Assembly: GCA_905214855.1 (NCBI GenBank)
Contig: CAJMNU010000062.1
Location: 1 to 8,696, forward strand
DNA: 8,696 nucleotides
From: an uncultured bacterium
GTDB taxonomy: Bacteria; Bacillota; Clostridia; Lachnospirales; Lachnospiraceae
Reading direction: 5' to 3'
A program made the position numbers and the translations under genes. Each line of letters starts with the position of its first letter. Within the stretch, counting starts at the first letter, position 1. The notes beneath the pieces were generated by a model, which saw only the letters and a list, made by a program, of their open reading frames with translations, ran no database searches and was not told where the DNA came from. Positions 1 to 5,966 of this stretch are shown here, piece by piece.

Positions 1-202
1 GATCAGCAAACTTATGGTATCTGGAAGAATCTGCAGTTGGCTCATACCACTGGATATCACAAACTACATATTCCCATCCAAACTCTTTTAAATGATCACG
101 CATATATTCTGCGTTGCCCATAAGTTCCTCTTCTGTCACACTGGCACCATAACAATCCCAGCTATTCCACCCCATCGGGGGAGTCTTTGCTACATCAATC
201 AT
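1..202 (-). CDS. GH27 alpha-galactosidase, N-terminal fragment (3' part beyond the window)
   Basis: Reverse-strand translation begins MIDVAKTPPMGWNSWDCYGA, followed by VTEEELMGNAEYMRDHLKEF and GWEYVVCDIQWYEPTA, and leaves the window at position 1. The TPPMGWNSWD start and the YVVCDIQWYEP strand are the first beta-alpha units of the glycoside hydrolase family 27 barrel, whose known members remove alpha-linked galactose. The catalytic aspartates lie beyond the edge and cannot be checked. No signal peptide is seen, so it is probably cytoplasmic. The start is uncertain. I chose the ATG at 202, with GGATGG 8 bases upstream, because it gives the usual short N-terminus. The frame stays open upstream, with an ATG at 214 (AAAGG directly abutting it), an ATG at 253 and GTGs at 256 and 283, none with a well-spaced ribosome site. 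The gene follows the toroid gene in the same direction but is separated from it by a terminator and an inverted-repeat element. Confidence 0.85.
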   Translation of the reverse strand, partial: MIDVAKTPPMGWNSWDCYGASVTEEELMGNAEYMRDHLKEFGWEYVVCDIQWYEPTADSSRYHKFAD

Positions 203-328
203 AGAACATGCCATCCTTTGTGCTTTCTTTATGCTTTCTCTTTCCTTTATCATCACGCAGATACAATTGCAATCTACGCTCACGATTTATCGTCTTCTCA
301 CCTTGTTATTCATTTAAAATATCAAAGT

Positions 329-352
329 AAAAAAAATCAAAAAAGCTGATTT
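329..352 (-). terminator. Weak terminator-like hairpin with T-run ahead of the GH27 gene
   Basis: Read on the minus strand, AATCA and TGATT (351-347 and 339-335) can pair across a 7-base loop, and the second arm runs into eight consecutive T (336-329). The stem is short and AT-only apart from one pair, so termination would be weak or conditional. It lies between the minus-strand promoter at 439-467 and the GH27 start, so it could end a small RNA or act as an attenuator. It could also be a chance feature of an AT-rich stretch. Confidence 0.3.
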
Positions 353-400
353 GACACTCCCCACAGCTAAAACAGGGGAATTTTTTGGTTCAATGATGTT

Positions 401-421
401 GGGGCAAAAGTCTTTTGCCCC
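401..421. repeat. Perfect hairpin inside the inverted-repeat element
   Basis: GGGGCAAAAG (401-410) is the exact inverse complement of CTTTTGCCCC (412-421) around a single central base, in practice a 9-bp stem with a 3-base loop. No T-run follows on either strand, so it is not a standard terminator. On the minus strand it would be near the 5' end of a transcript started from the promoter at 439-467 and could stabilise that RNA. Confidence 0.7.
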
Positions 422-438
422 TCTCATATCATTTAATT

Positions 439-467
439 AGTATAACATAAATTTTATCACTTGTGAA
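439..467 (-). promoter_or_regulatory. Sigma-A-type promoter reading toward the GH27 gene
   Basis: On the minus strand, TTCACA (467-462) and TATACT (444-439) are separated by exactly 17 bases, a good match to the housekeeping consensus. The small palindrome TCAC-TT-GTGA (457-466) overlaps the -35 box and could be an operator. The promoter is inside the inverted-repeat element. The expected start near 432 would give a leader of about 230 bases before the GH27 start, containing the 401-421 hairpin, the CCCC/GGGG hairpin at 358-379 and the weak terminator at 329-352. Confidence 0.55.
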
Positions 468-539
468 CACCTACGATTTATCCAATGTGTCGTAAAAACG
501 CCTGCTTTAGCTGTGGGGAGTGTCAAAGAAATCAGTATA

Positions 540-561
540 TATACGATTTATATACGGTTTA
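540..561. repeat. 11-bp tandem repeat TATACGRTTTA x2
   Basis: TATACGATTTA (540-550) is followed at once by TATACGGTTTA (551-561), 10 of 11 identical. The core ACGATTTA also occurs at 473-480, within the neighbouring element, and at 282-289. It lies between the element and the terminator of the toroid gene. Function is unknown; replication slippage or a protein-binding site are both possible. Confidence 0.6.
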
Positions 562-568
562 TAGAAGT

Positions 569-618
569 CAAAATGAGAAAATTAACACTCCAAATGCCTA
601 ACGCAAAAGGAGTGTCAA
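569..618 (-). terminator. Rho-independent terminator of the toroid gene
   Basis: Immediately after the stop codon at 627, the minus strand has TTGACACTCC (618-609), a 17-base loop, and GGAGTGTTAA (591-582), pairing at 9 of 10 positions. TTTTC and a further T-rich stretch follow. Position and shape fit termination of the toroid mRNA. The TTGACACTCC arm is identical to the outer ten bases of the inverted-repeat element just downstream, so the terminator may itself derive from the same kind of element end. Confidence 0.6.
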
Positions 619-626
619 TCTTTCTT

Positions 627-2285
627 TTATTTTACCTTATTTCCTGTTCTAATGTGAATAACATGATCAAATTCTGTATAATCTGTAAAATACAATGTAA
701 AAGCATATGGAGATTTTTCTTCACTTCCAAATTTTCCTGCTATAAAAAGATGCTCCCCAAATCCCGGTCCGATCTCCAAGCTGTCTGTCTGGTTAGAAAA
801 AATTGCATTACCTTGCTTTAATATCATCGTATCACCAGCTTTTGCTGAAATCGCAAACTGATCATTCCATAAAAGATCTGCACCTCGCACAGCCATCTCA
901 ATGCGGAACGGTGCTCCAGTCACACCACTGGTCTTAATATGGACATCCACACCATGCTCCGTTTCTGTAACCTCTGCCATAATTCCCATATCTGGTCCAC
1001 AGATCTTATCCCTTTTCTGGTTGTCCATCTTCCACCAGTCACTGGTCTCCTGCTTTTCCTTAAATGGCAGATAATACCATCCATGCATAGTCTGTTTCAT
1101 CTGATATCCTACATTTTTTCCATCCGCCATCTCAATCTTTTCCATTGTTTCTGCATGAAAAGCACGATGTTCGCAGAAACTGCCGCCTATCTTCATTTCC
1201 AAATGCATCGTCGGATTAGAAAAATAAAGGAAACCACTTTTTCCTGTCATCAATGTATACACAAAGTTCTCATGATGAGCCCGCACGATTCCGGACTCTT
1301 TGTAATGGCGATTAAATTCCTTTATTGTCCAGCTTCCTTCATGCTCTAGGGCAATGAGTTCTGGACGGTTCATCAAATGGATCAAATAATCTGGTGCTTT
1401 CAAGCGTTTTTCATCCACCAGTTCCATAATATAATTTGCCATATCCAAAAATTCCGGACGATCCAGACGATATCCCATATCCAGATATTCCATATAATAA
1501 TCTCTTGGATAAATCACCTTTCCATTATCCTGTCTTGTAGAATTTGCTGTAAAAATACTGCCATCAGGCTCTATGTATGTCAGCATCATCTCCAGATTTT
1601 TCTTTGCATATTCATAATATATGGAATCCTTCAAGACATCTCCGATTGTGATCATTGCATCATTATTGATACGATTGTAATTTCCTGCGGATTTTTCGGC
1701 AAACTCTCCATCTTCATTGCAGTCAATCCCTTCATTCAGGTAAATCCATGCTCCCTCTTTCATCTGTTCATTCTTGAAGAATTGTCCACAATCTAAAAGA
1801 TTCGATGCAATTGCCCAACGATGATTCGGAGTATGGAATCCTCCTTGGAGCAATCCTCTTGCCCCACGTTCCACGATCTGATACAAAGCCTGATAAATCT
1901 GTTCCTCTTTTTCTCCTTCTCTATACTGATCCAGATATTTTAACAGAGGCAGCATTCTTTTCACACAAAACGCTGTATCCGGAGCTGAAAAAAAGTTACA
2001 GTTTACAAAATCAAACAATCCATTCTCATGCTGAACAGATGCAATATATTGTAATGCTCTCTTAATTGCCTGAAATACCTCTTCATCATGATAATAGACG
2101 GAATCTTTATTGCAAAATACAGCACCGGCTGTCACCATACGGTAAATTGTTGATTTTGCATGTACCATTCCCTCTTTATCCATACAGCCGCCATAAAAAG
2201 GTCCTTCTTCCTGAATCTGGCTTTTGAGCATATAAAGAGTCCTTTTTTCAGAATCCTTTATAATTCTCTTATAATGTGCATTCAT
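627..2285 (-). CDS. Predicted cytoplasmic alpha/alpha-toroid glycan-active enzyme (heparinase II/III-like architecture)
   Basis: 552 aa, starting MNAHYKRIIK. I do not recognise a characterised family member. The N-terminal 330 or so residues are helical with regularly spaced hairpins, the pattern of an alpha/alpha-toroid. They include HTPNHRWAIASNLL (about 150-165), GNYNRINNDAMITIGD (about 205-220) and ANSTRQD with YPRDYYMEYLDMGY (about 248-275), conserved-looking stretches with Asn, His, Arg and Tyr that could line an active site. The C-terminal 200 residues are beta-rich, as in the beta-sandwich that follows the toroid in heparinase II/III-type lyases. There is no signal peptide or membrane segment, so a substrate would have to be imported first. 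The start is the ATG at 2285; a GTG at 2294 overlaps the ribosome site and is rejected. The gene is divergent from the AraC regulator and ends in its own terminator. A hydrolase or non-catalytic role remains possible. Confidence 0.6.
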   Translation of the reverse strand: MNAHYKRIIKDSEKRTLYMLKSQIQEEGPFYGGCMDKEGMVHAKSTIYRMVTAGAVFCNKDSVYYHDEEVFQAIKRALQYIASVQHENGLFDFVNCNFFSAPDTAFCVKRMLPLLKYLDQYREGEKEEQIYQALYQIVERGARGLLQGGFHTPNHRWAIASNLLDCGQFFKNEQMKEGAWIYLNEGIDCNEDGEFAEKSAGNYNRINNDAMITIGDVLKDSIYYEYAKKNLEMMLTYIEPDGSIFTANSTRQDNGKVIYPRDYYMEYLDMGYRLDRPEFLDMANYIMELVDEKRLKAPDYLIHLMNRPELIALEHEGSWTIKEFNRHYKESGIVRAHHENFVYTLMTGKSGFLYFSNPTMHLEMKIGGSFCEHRAFHAETMEKIEMADGKNVGYQMKQTMHGWYYLPFKEKQETSDWWKMDNQKRDKICGPDMGIMAEVTETEHGVDVHIKTSGVTGAPFRIEMAVRGADLLWNDQFAISAKAGDTMILKQGNAIFSNQTDSLEIGPGFGEHLFIAGKFGSEEKSPYAFTLYFTDYTEFDHVIHIRTGNKVK

Positions 2286-2293
2286 CGCAAACA

Positions 2294-2298
2294 CCTCC
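2294..2298 (-). promoter_or_regulatory. Ribosome binding site that fixes the toroid gene start
   Basis: GGAGG (minus strand, 2298-2294) is 8 bases before the ATG at 2285, ideal spacing. The in-frame GTG at 2294 shares a base with this site and so cannot be the start, which shortens the longest reading by three residues. Confidence 0.8.
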
Positions 2299-2371
2299 GT
2301 TTATCTTACTCACTTATTTCTCTATCTCTGTCTCTATGTCTGTTTGATATACATCGTTAAGGATTACCTAT

Positions 2372-2401
2372 AGTATAACGAATTTATCTTCACAAAATCA
2401 A
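2372..2401 (-). promoter_or_regulatory. Promoter of the toroid gene
   Basis: Minus-strand TTGATT (2401-2396) and TATACT (2377-2372) are separated by 18 bases. The leader to the ATG at 2285 would be about 80 bases and contains a purine-rich AGAGA/GATAGAGA tract (complement of 2319-2343) before the ribosome site. It sits back to back with the AraC promoter, the usual arrangement for a regulator and its target. Confidence 0.6.
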
Positions 2402-2432
2402 CTATGTTTTTGCCATTTTAGTCTTTAATATA

Positions 2433-2460
2433 TTGCATTTTTTGCTATTTTCTTTATAAT
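2433..2460 (+). promoter_or_regulatory. Promoter of the AraC-family regulator
   Basis: TTGCAT (2433-2438) and a consensus TATAAT (2455-2460) are 16 bases apart. Transcription would start near 2467, leaving a leader of about 115 bases that contains the 10-bp-period repeats and the hairpin listed separately, then GGAGG at 2571-2575, 6 bases before the ATG. Confidence 0.6.
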
Positions 2461-2486
2461 AAAACTATTCCTATCTTTTTTATATC

Positions 2487-2516
2487 AACATTCATTAACA
2501 TTCATCAACATTCTAT
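2487..2516 (+). repeat. Three 10-bp direct repeats AACATTCATY in the regulator leader
   Basis: AACATTCATT (2487-2496), AACATTCATC (2497-2506) and the less perfect AACATTCTAT (2507-2516) follow without gaps. A 10-bp period places each copy on nearly the same face of the helix, as for cooperative binding of a protein such as an AraC-family dimer. They lie just downstream of the predicted AraC promoter, where a bound protein could repress its own gene. Low-complexity drift is the alternative. Confidence 0.6.
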
Positions 2517-2526
2517 TCATTCTAAA

Positions 2527-2544
2527 AGACCTTGGAGAAGGTCT
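2527..2544 (+). promoter_or_regulatory. Stem-loop in the regulator 5' leader
   Basis: AGACCTT (2527-2533) and AAGGTCT (2538-2544) form a perfect 7-bp stem with a GGAG loop. It is 26 bases before the real GGAGG site and has no T-run after it, so it is not a terminator. It may protect the mRNA or be a DNA-level palindromic operator. Confidence 0.5.
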
Positions 2545-2581
2545 ATAAATACTACTACTTTCATATCACAGGAGGTTTTTC

Positions 2582-3493
2582 ATGGATCCACGTCCCACGA
2601 TTGATTTTGAAAAAGGATATGCTATCATCATCAACGATTTTCAAAAAAATCTATATTATTACCTAGATTATGATACCCGTCAATCGTTCCATATGCGTTT
2701 TCAGCATATTCATTCTTCTTTTTATGAGATGCTAATCCCACTAGATCCCGGAATATCCCATCTCATCAATGGTGTTCCGCATACTCTTGAAAAATATGAT
2801 ATTGTGCTGATCCCACCGGGAGTCCCACATCAGGCTGTTTACCCTGAAGGCTCTCCTCCATTAAAACGTTTGGTTATCAATTTTATGTATCCGGATGATC
2901 TTTTTCATATGAAAGAGGGCTATGAGGAAATATTATCTATCTTCCAACTACAGCCCTCCATCCTGCGTCTGACCCCAAACCATCAACATACCTGTTTCCA
3001 TATCCTCAACAACATTTTCAAACTTTCTAAATGTTCTGAGCAAATGCCGGATTCCGTCTATGAAATCCTGTTACAGGCTAAATTTACTGAATTTCTTTTT
3101 ACACTGTATCAAGCTCAAAAAGAAAATCAATATATCGATACCAAAGAAGATTCTGCGATCACACAAAAAGTTTATGAAATTTGTTCCTATATACACACAA
3201 ATTATGCCAAACCACTTTCTCTTGATAGTCTGGCAAAACTCTTTTACATCAGCCCATACTATCTCTCGCGCCAATTTAAATTAACTACAGGCTTTAAACT
3301 GACAGAATACATTCAAAACACCCGTATACTCAATGCACAATTTTTATTGGTTACTACAGACATCAAAGTATCTAACATCGCAACTGCCTGTGGCTTTACC
3401 AGTTTTTCACAATTTAACCGTGTGTTCCACCAAAGTTCCAACACATCTCCGAGTGAATATCGAAAAATACACTCCCATATCCCACTAATCTGA
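2582..3493 (+). CDS. AraC-family transcriptional regulator with N-terminal cupin sensor
   Basis: 303 aa, a typical length. Residues about 35-100 read as an AraC-type cupin ligand-binding domain (QHIHSSFYEM, then LEKYDIVLIPPGVPHQAVYP). Residues about 195-295 hold the double helix-turn-helix: LSLDSLAKLFYISPYYLSRQ for the first and VSNIATACGFTSFSQFNRVF followed by SPSEYRK for the second, all good family matches. The start ATG has GGAGG 6 bases upstream. It is divergent from the toroid gene and convergent with the ROK/PHP operon, so it most likely activates the toroid gene in response to a sugar and may also act on the other genes. The ligand cannot be told from sequence; the location argues for an imported oligosaccharide or its breakdown product. 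Confidence 0.92.
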   Translation: MDPRPTIDFEKGYAIIINDFQKNLYYYLDYDTRQSFHMRFQHIHSSFYEMLIPLDPGISHLINGVPHTLEKYDIVLIPPGVPHQAVYPEGSPPLKRLVINFMYPDDLFHMKEGYEEILSIFQLQPSILRLTPNHQHTCFHILNNIFKLSKCSEQMPDSVYEILLQAKFTEFLFTLYQAQKENQYIDTKEDSAITQKVYEICSYIHTNYAKPLSLDSLAKLFYISPYYLSRQFKLTTGFKLTEYIQNTRILNAQFLLVTTDIKVSNIATACGFTSFSQFNRVFHQSSNTSPSEYRKIHSHIPLI

Positions 3494-3507
3494 TGGATGT
3501 GTTTTTT
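3469..3507. terminator. Bidirectional terminator between the convergent AraC gene and the operon
   Basis: ACAC-TC-CCAT (3469-3478) pairs with ATGG-AT-GTGT (3493-3502) through two 4-bp helices separated by a 2x2 internal loop. TTTTTT follows on the plus strand, and on the minus strand the same stem runs into TATTTTT. The structure overlaps the AraC stop codon and begins just after the stop of the minus-strand gene, so one element could serve both. The stem is imperfect, hence moderate confidence. Confidence 0.5.
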
Positions 3508-4193
3508 CATAGTTCATAGCACCCTTTAATGTGTTTTAACTCCTCCTCCAGATACTTTGGTATTTGCTCTTTCAGTTCACTCCAAGGCTGAAACATTTCC
3601 AAGGAAAATCTATTTTCTATAAAATTCATGGAAGGAACAAAACGATAGTGATCATAAATATATTTTTTTACCATCTTCTGCTCCTCATTCGTGATCCATA
3701 TGGGTTTTCCATATAATTCCTGAGGATAGGCGAAACCATCTTCACCTGCCAGAATAGTACATGCATCTTTCCAATCAGGAAATAGATAAATCAGCCTTTT
3801 TTCTGGCAGTAAAGCATGTTTTCCCGGTTGGGAATACAGACATACATGTGTCTTATCTTTTACAATATCTCTTTCGGGAAGCATTTCATTGATATATTTT
3901 CCATGATAGCTTCCCTCACATCCACAGACTTTCCCATGTGTATCCACATAGATCCATACATGTTCCAATTCATACAAATGCTGAATATCGTAATCAAAAT
4001 AAATCGCATACTCTATCACAAATTGAATCTCTTTCTTATCCATTCGTATTACTCTGCGAAATGACTCGCTCTTCCCAGAAGTTTTAAATACAGTATAACC
4101 GATCGCCCGTACTTTGAATGGTTCATTTTCATCAAATAACAAATATGGCGCATATTCTGACGCTATCTGTAAATTTTCATCCATGTATGCCAC
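3507..4193 (-). CDS. Conserved-looking 228-aa protein of unknown function, EHV/HG/GKHA motifs
   Basis: I do not recognise this gene with confidence. It starts at a GTG (MAYMDENLQIASEYAPYLLF) with AGGTGA 6 bases upstream; a later in-frame ATG at 4184 has poorer spacing. There is no signal peptide or membrane segment. The middle holds a striking set of motifs: YDIQHLYELEHVWIYVD (residues about 68-84), SYHGKYI (95-101) and HVCLYSQPGKHALLPE (116-131). The order of E-H-V on a strand, then H-G, then G-x-H-A recalls the beta-sandwich of Vps62-like and NPP1-like proteins, where such residues surround a metal. That resemblance is my inference from pattern only. It is the last gene of the operon, 98 bases after the PHP gene, and ends at a bidirectional terminator. 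Confidence 0.75.
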   Translation of the reverse strand: MAYMDENLQIASEYAPYLLFDENEPFKVRAIGYTVFKTSGKSESFRRVIRMDKKEIQFVIEYAIYFDYDIQHLYELEHVWIYVDTHGKVCGCEGSYHGKYINEMLPERDIVKDKTHVCLYSQPGKHALLPEKRLIYLFPDWKDACTILAGEDGFAYPQELYGKPIWITNEEQKMVKKYIYDHYRFVPSMNFIENRFSLEMFQPWSELKEQIPKYLEEELKHIKGCYEL

Positions 4194-4291
4194 TTTTCCT
4201 CACCTGTTTTCTTTCCTGCACACGTTCCACGATTTCCTTATATCTAGCTTTACTGCCCCTCACTCATAAAATGATATGTAATGACCTGCAT

Positions 4292-5965
4292 TCATCCAAT
4301 CCGGAAAGGGTTTGTTATCGCAACATTTGTACAATCATCAAATGCTGCAAGAATTAGATAATCCTCTTTTTTCCATCCAATCCCCATTTTTTCCAACATC
4401 TCTGCTGTCAATGTATGACTGTAATCCATATAACCGTCTTTCTGGACTTCATATGGAACTAAAGAATATTCTGCTATTTTTCTTTCTTTTTTCAAAATAC
4501 GCATCGTGCGAAGTCTCCTGTTTGTAAGAAGTTTCACCTCTATACTTCCAGACTGCTTTGCCAGATCCCCTGACAGATATTCCGTTCCATTCTCTGTATA
4601 CATAACAGGAAACAGCATAGGACCATCACTCAATGTCATATGACCTTGTTTCATCTGTTCTACAATCCTATCTGGTGTTATCTTGGTGTTTTCATCCATA
4701 TCTACATGGACAAATGTGCGAACCCCACCACTGCTCAAATTCCGCTTTGCCCACTTTTCAAAAATTGGAAGTAATGTATCACAAACCTTCAAAAATCCTT
4801 TCACATCCAGATCTTCTGCTAAAGGATCATCCTCTTTTAACTCTCTGAGCTTTTGGACAAGGTTTCTGGTATCTCTATAAAAACACATATAATCATTGCA
4901 GCGTATATTGTGTGTATCACTGCCTGTAGTACCTGGTATATAGATTCCTTTCTCCAAAAGATCGACCCACATACCAACAGCCTCTGCACTGCTGCTTCCC
5001 TGTACCATAGGTTTTGAACCATTCCAAATTTCAATTGTCTCAAAAATCGTGACAATATCCATAAAATCAGGATTCCACGAAATCGCTGTCTGCGGATCTC
5101 TTGGATGATCCAGTTGAGGCATTCCTCCCAGACTTCGGATTTCATCTGTGATCCGTATAAATTCACTGCGCAGGTACTCATCTGTTCTATCTTCTGGTTC
5201 TGGGACACGATAGATGACATCTGCATTTTTCTTTACATTAAGAGAAATGACATGACCATTACTTGTGGAAATCTCCTTAGATAGAATCGGTGTAAAATCA
5301 TCTGTTTCTGTCTCTGCCCAAAGATCATGATCCAATACATTATGATGATCGCTCAATGCACCAAAATCCAACCCAGCAGCACGCATCGAATCTCTTACCT
5401 GCACTGGAGTTTCCACAACTGGATCTGTTCCTCCATACAAACGGCTGCTAAATACACTGTGATGGTGTATATCTCCGGCATACCAGCCATCCTTTTTCCC
5501 AGACGGAAGTTCTCTAAGAGTATACTGTAAAATTGTCTGTGTTTTTTCCAAATGGATCCGCTTTGCCTCTACACTATAGCCAGATCCCTTTGCCACCTCG
5601 ATCTGATACCAGCCAGGCTGTAGAAATAATGCTGCATATCCCAGTTCATCCGTCATTGTCCGAATAAACTCTAAATTTCCTGTCTGATATGCCTCCTCTA
5701 TTCTCCTATCTGTGCCATCTAACTCGCCACACCATGAACCTTCAGGGAGTGGATAACAACGGATTTCTGCAAGAATTGGAGTCTTTTTTACATCTCTTAC
5801 CTGAATATAAACGATCAGATCTTCCTGTATTTCACTATCCTTCATGTGTTCATCCATAGACAGGACACGCTTCATATCTACTAAAACACCAGATGGTTTA
5901 TTCCATTCACCTAATATTTCTGCATATTTGTCTATTTTCATCGTATTATATTGCTCCTTTTCCAT
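4292..5965 (-). CDS. PHP-domain metallohydrolase, CehA/McbA-like
   Basis: 557 aa. Residues 1-150 are beta-rich and of unknown role. The PHP-type metal centre follows: GDIHHHS (His167-169), LSDHHNV (Asp206, His207, His208), a KEIST Glu231 with GH at His238, QLDHP (His287) and GTTGSDTHN (Asp350, His352). This is the layout of the CehA/McbA family, whose named members include a carbamate hydrolase and a microcin-processing protein; most members are uncharacterised phosphoesterase-like enzymes. The last 120 residues are another beta-rich segment. No signal peptide, so cytoplasmic. The start at 5965 has AAGGA abutting it; an ATG at 5941 with AGGAG 12 bases upstream would give 549 aa, and the choice is open. 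It lies 30 bases after the ROK kinase, clearly co-transcribed. Substrate unknown; an imported glycan decoration (phospho- or ester-linked group) is a guess from context. Confidence 0.85.
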   Translation of the reverse strand: MEKEQYNTMKIDKYAEILGEWNKPSGVLVDMKRVLSMDEHMKDSEIQEDLIVYIQVRDVKKTPILAEIRCYPLPEGSWCGELDGTDRRIEEAYQTGNLEFIRTMTDELGYAALFLQPGWYQIEVAKGSGYSVEAKRIHLEKTQTILQYTLRELPSGKKDGWYAGDIHHHSVFSSRLYGGTDPVVETPVQVRDSMRAAGLDFGALSDHHNVLDHDLWAETETDDFTPILSKEISTSNGHVISLNVKKNADVIYRVPEPEDRTDEYLRSEFIRITDEIRSLGGMPQLDHPRDPQTAISWNPDFMDIVTIFETIEIWNGSKPMVQGSSSAEAVGMWVDLLEKGIYIPGTTGSDTHNIRCNDYMCFYRDTRNLVQKLRELKEDDPLAEDLDVKGFLKVCDTLLPIFEKWAKRNLSSGGVRTFVHVDMDENTKITPDRIVEQMKQGHMTLSDGPMLFPVMYTENGTEYLSGDLAKQSGSIEVKLLTNRRLRTMRILKKERKIAEYSLVPYEVQKDGYMDYSHTLTAEMLEKMGIGWKKEDYLILAAFDDCTNVAITNPFRIG

Positions 5966-5966
5966 T

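Larger units (their letters stand above)
350..527. mobile_element. 178-bp inverted-repeat element with IS200/IS605 (TnpB-type) right-end-like termini, no transposase
   Basis: Positions 350-376 and 501-527 are inverted copies of each other over 27 bp with one mismatch (A372 against the complement of C505). Both read outward as TTTAGCTGTGGGGAGTGTCAA, or the equivalent with one extra T. From family knowledge, a GCTTTAGC-GTGGGGA-GTGTCAA pattern is typical of the right ends of IS200/IS605-group elements, where the 3' part of the TnpB-associated guide RNA (omega RNA or reRNA) is encoded. Inside lie a perfect hairpin (401-421) and a promoter, but no ORF. The similarity continues weakly inward past the 27 bp. 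No clear target duplication is visible, as expected for single-strand transposition. It may be a PATE or MITE-like remnant, or two right ends brought together. Family assignment is from memory of the motif, not a search. Confidence 0.45.

Noticed and set aside
92..349. 85-aa plus-strand frame over the GH27 start and leader
   Set aside because: It is antisense to a clear GH27 N-terminus and its translation is low-complexity His/Ser/Phe-rich.
351..380. TTGACA in each arm of the inverted-repeat element as a -35 promoter box
   Set aside because: No acceptable -10 hexamer lies 16-18 bases further on either strand; the TTGACA belongs to the element end motif.
350..527. CRISPR-like repeat pair
   Set aside because: The two copies are inverted, only two in number, and separated by 124 bases; no direct-repeat and spacer periodicity.
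513..821. 102-aa plus-strand frame, and other open frames opposite the large genes (for example 939-1349, 1377-1796, 6461-6796, 8100-8420)
   Set aside because: They lie antisense to well-supported genes, have no good ribosome binding site and composition typical of reverse-complement shadows.
2286..2294. GTG start for the toroid gene giving three more residues (MFA)
   Set aside because: The GTG overlaps the GGAGG ribosome binding site that is correctly spaced for the ATG at 2285.
4837..5226. 129-aa minus-strand frame inside the PHP gene
   Set aside because: It is a +1 shadow of the PHP coding sequence, which carries all the conserved motifs in the other frame.
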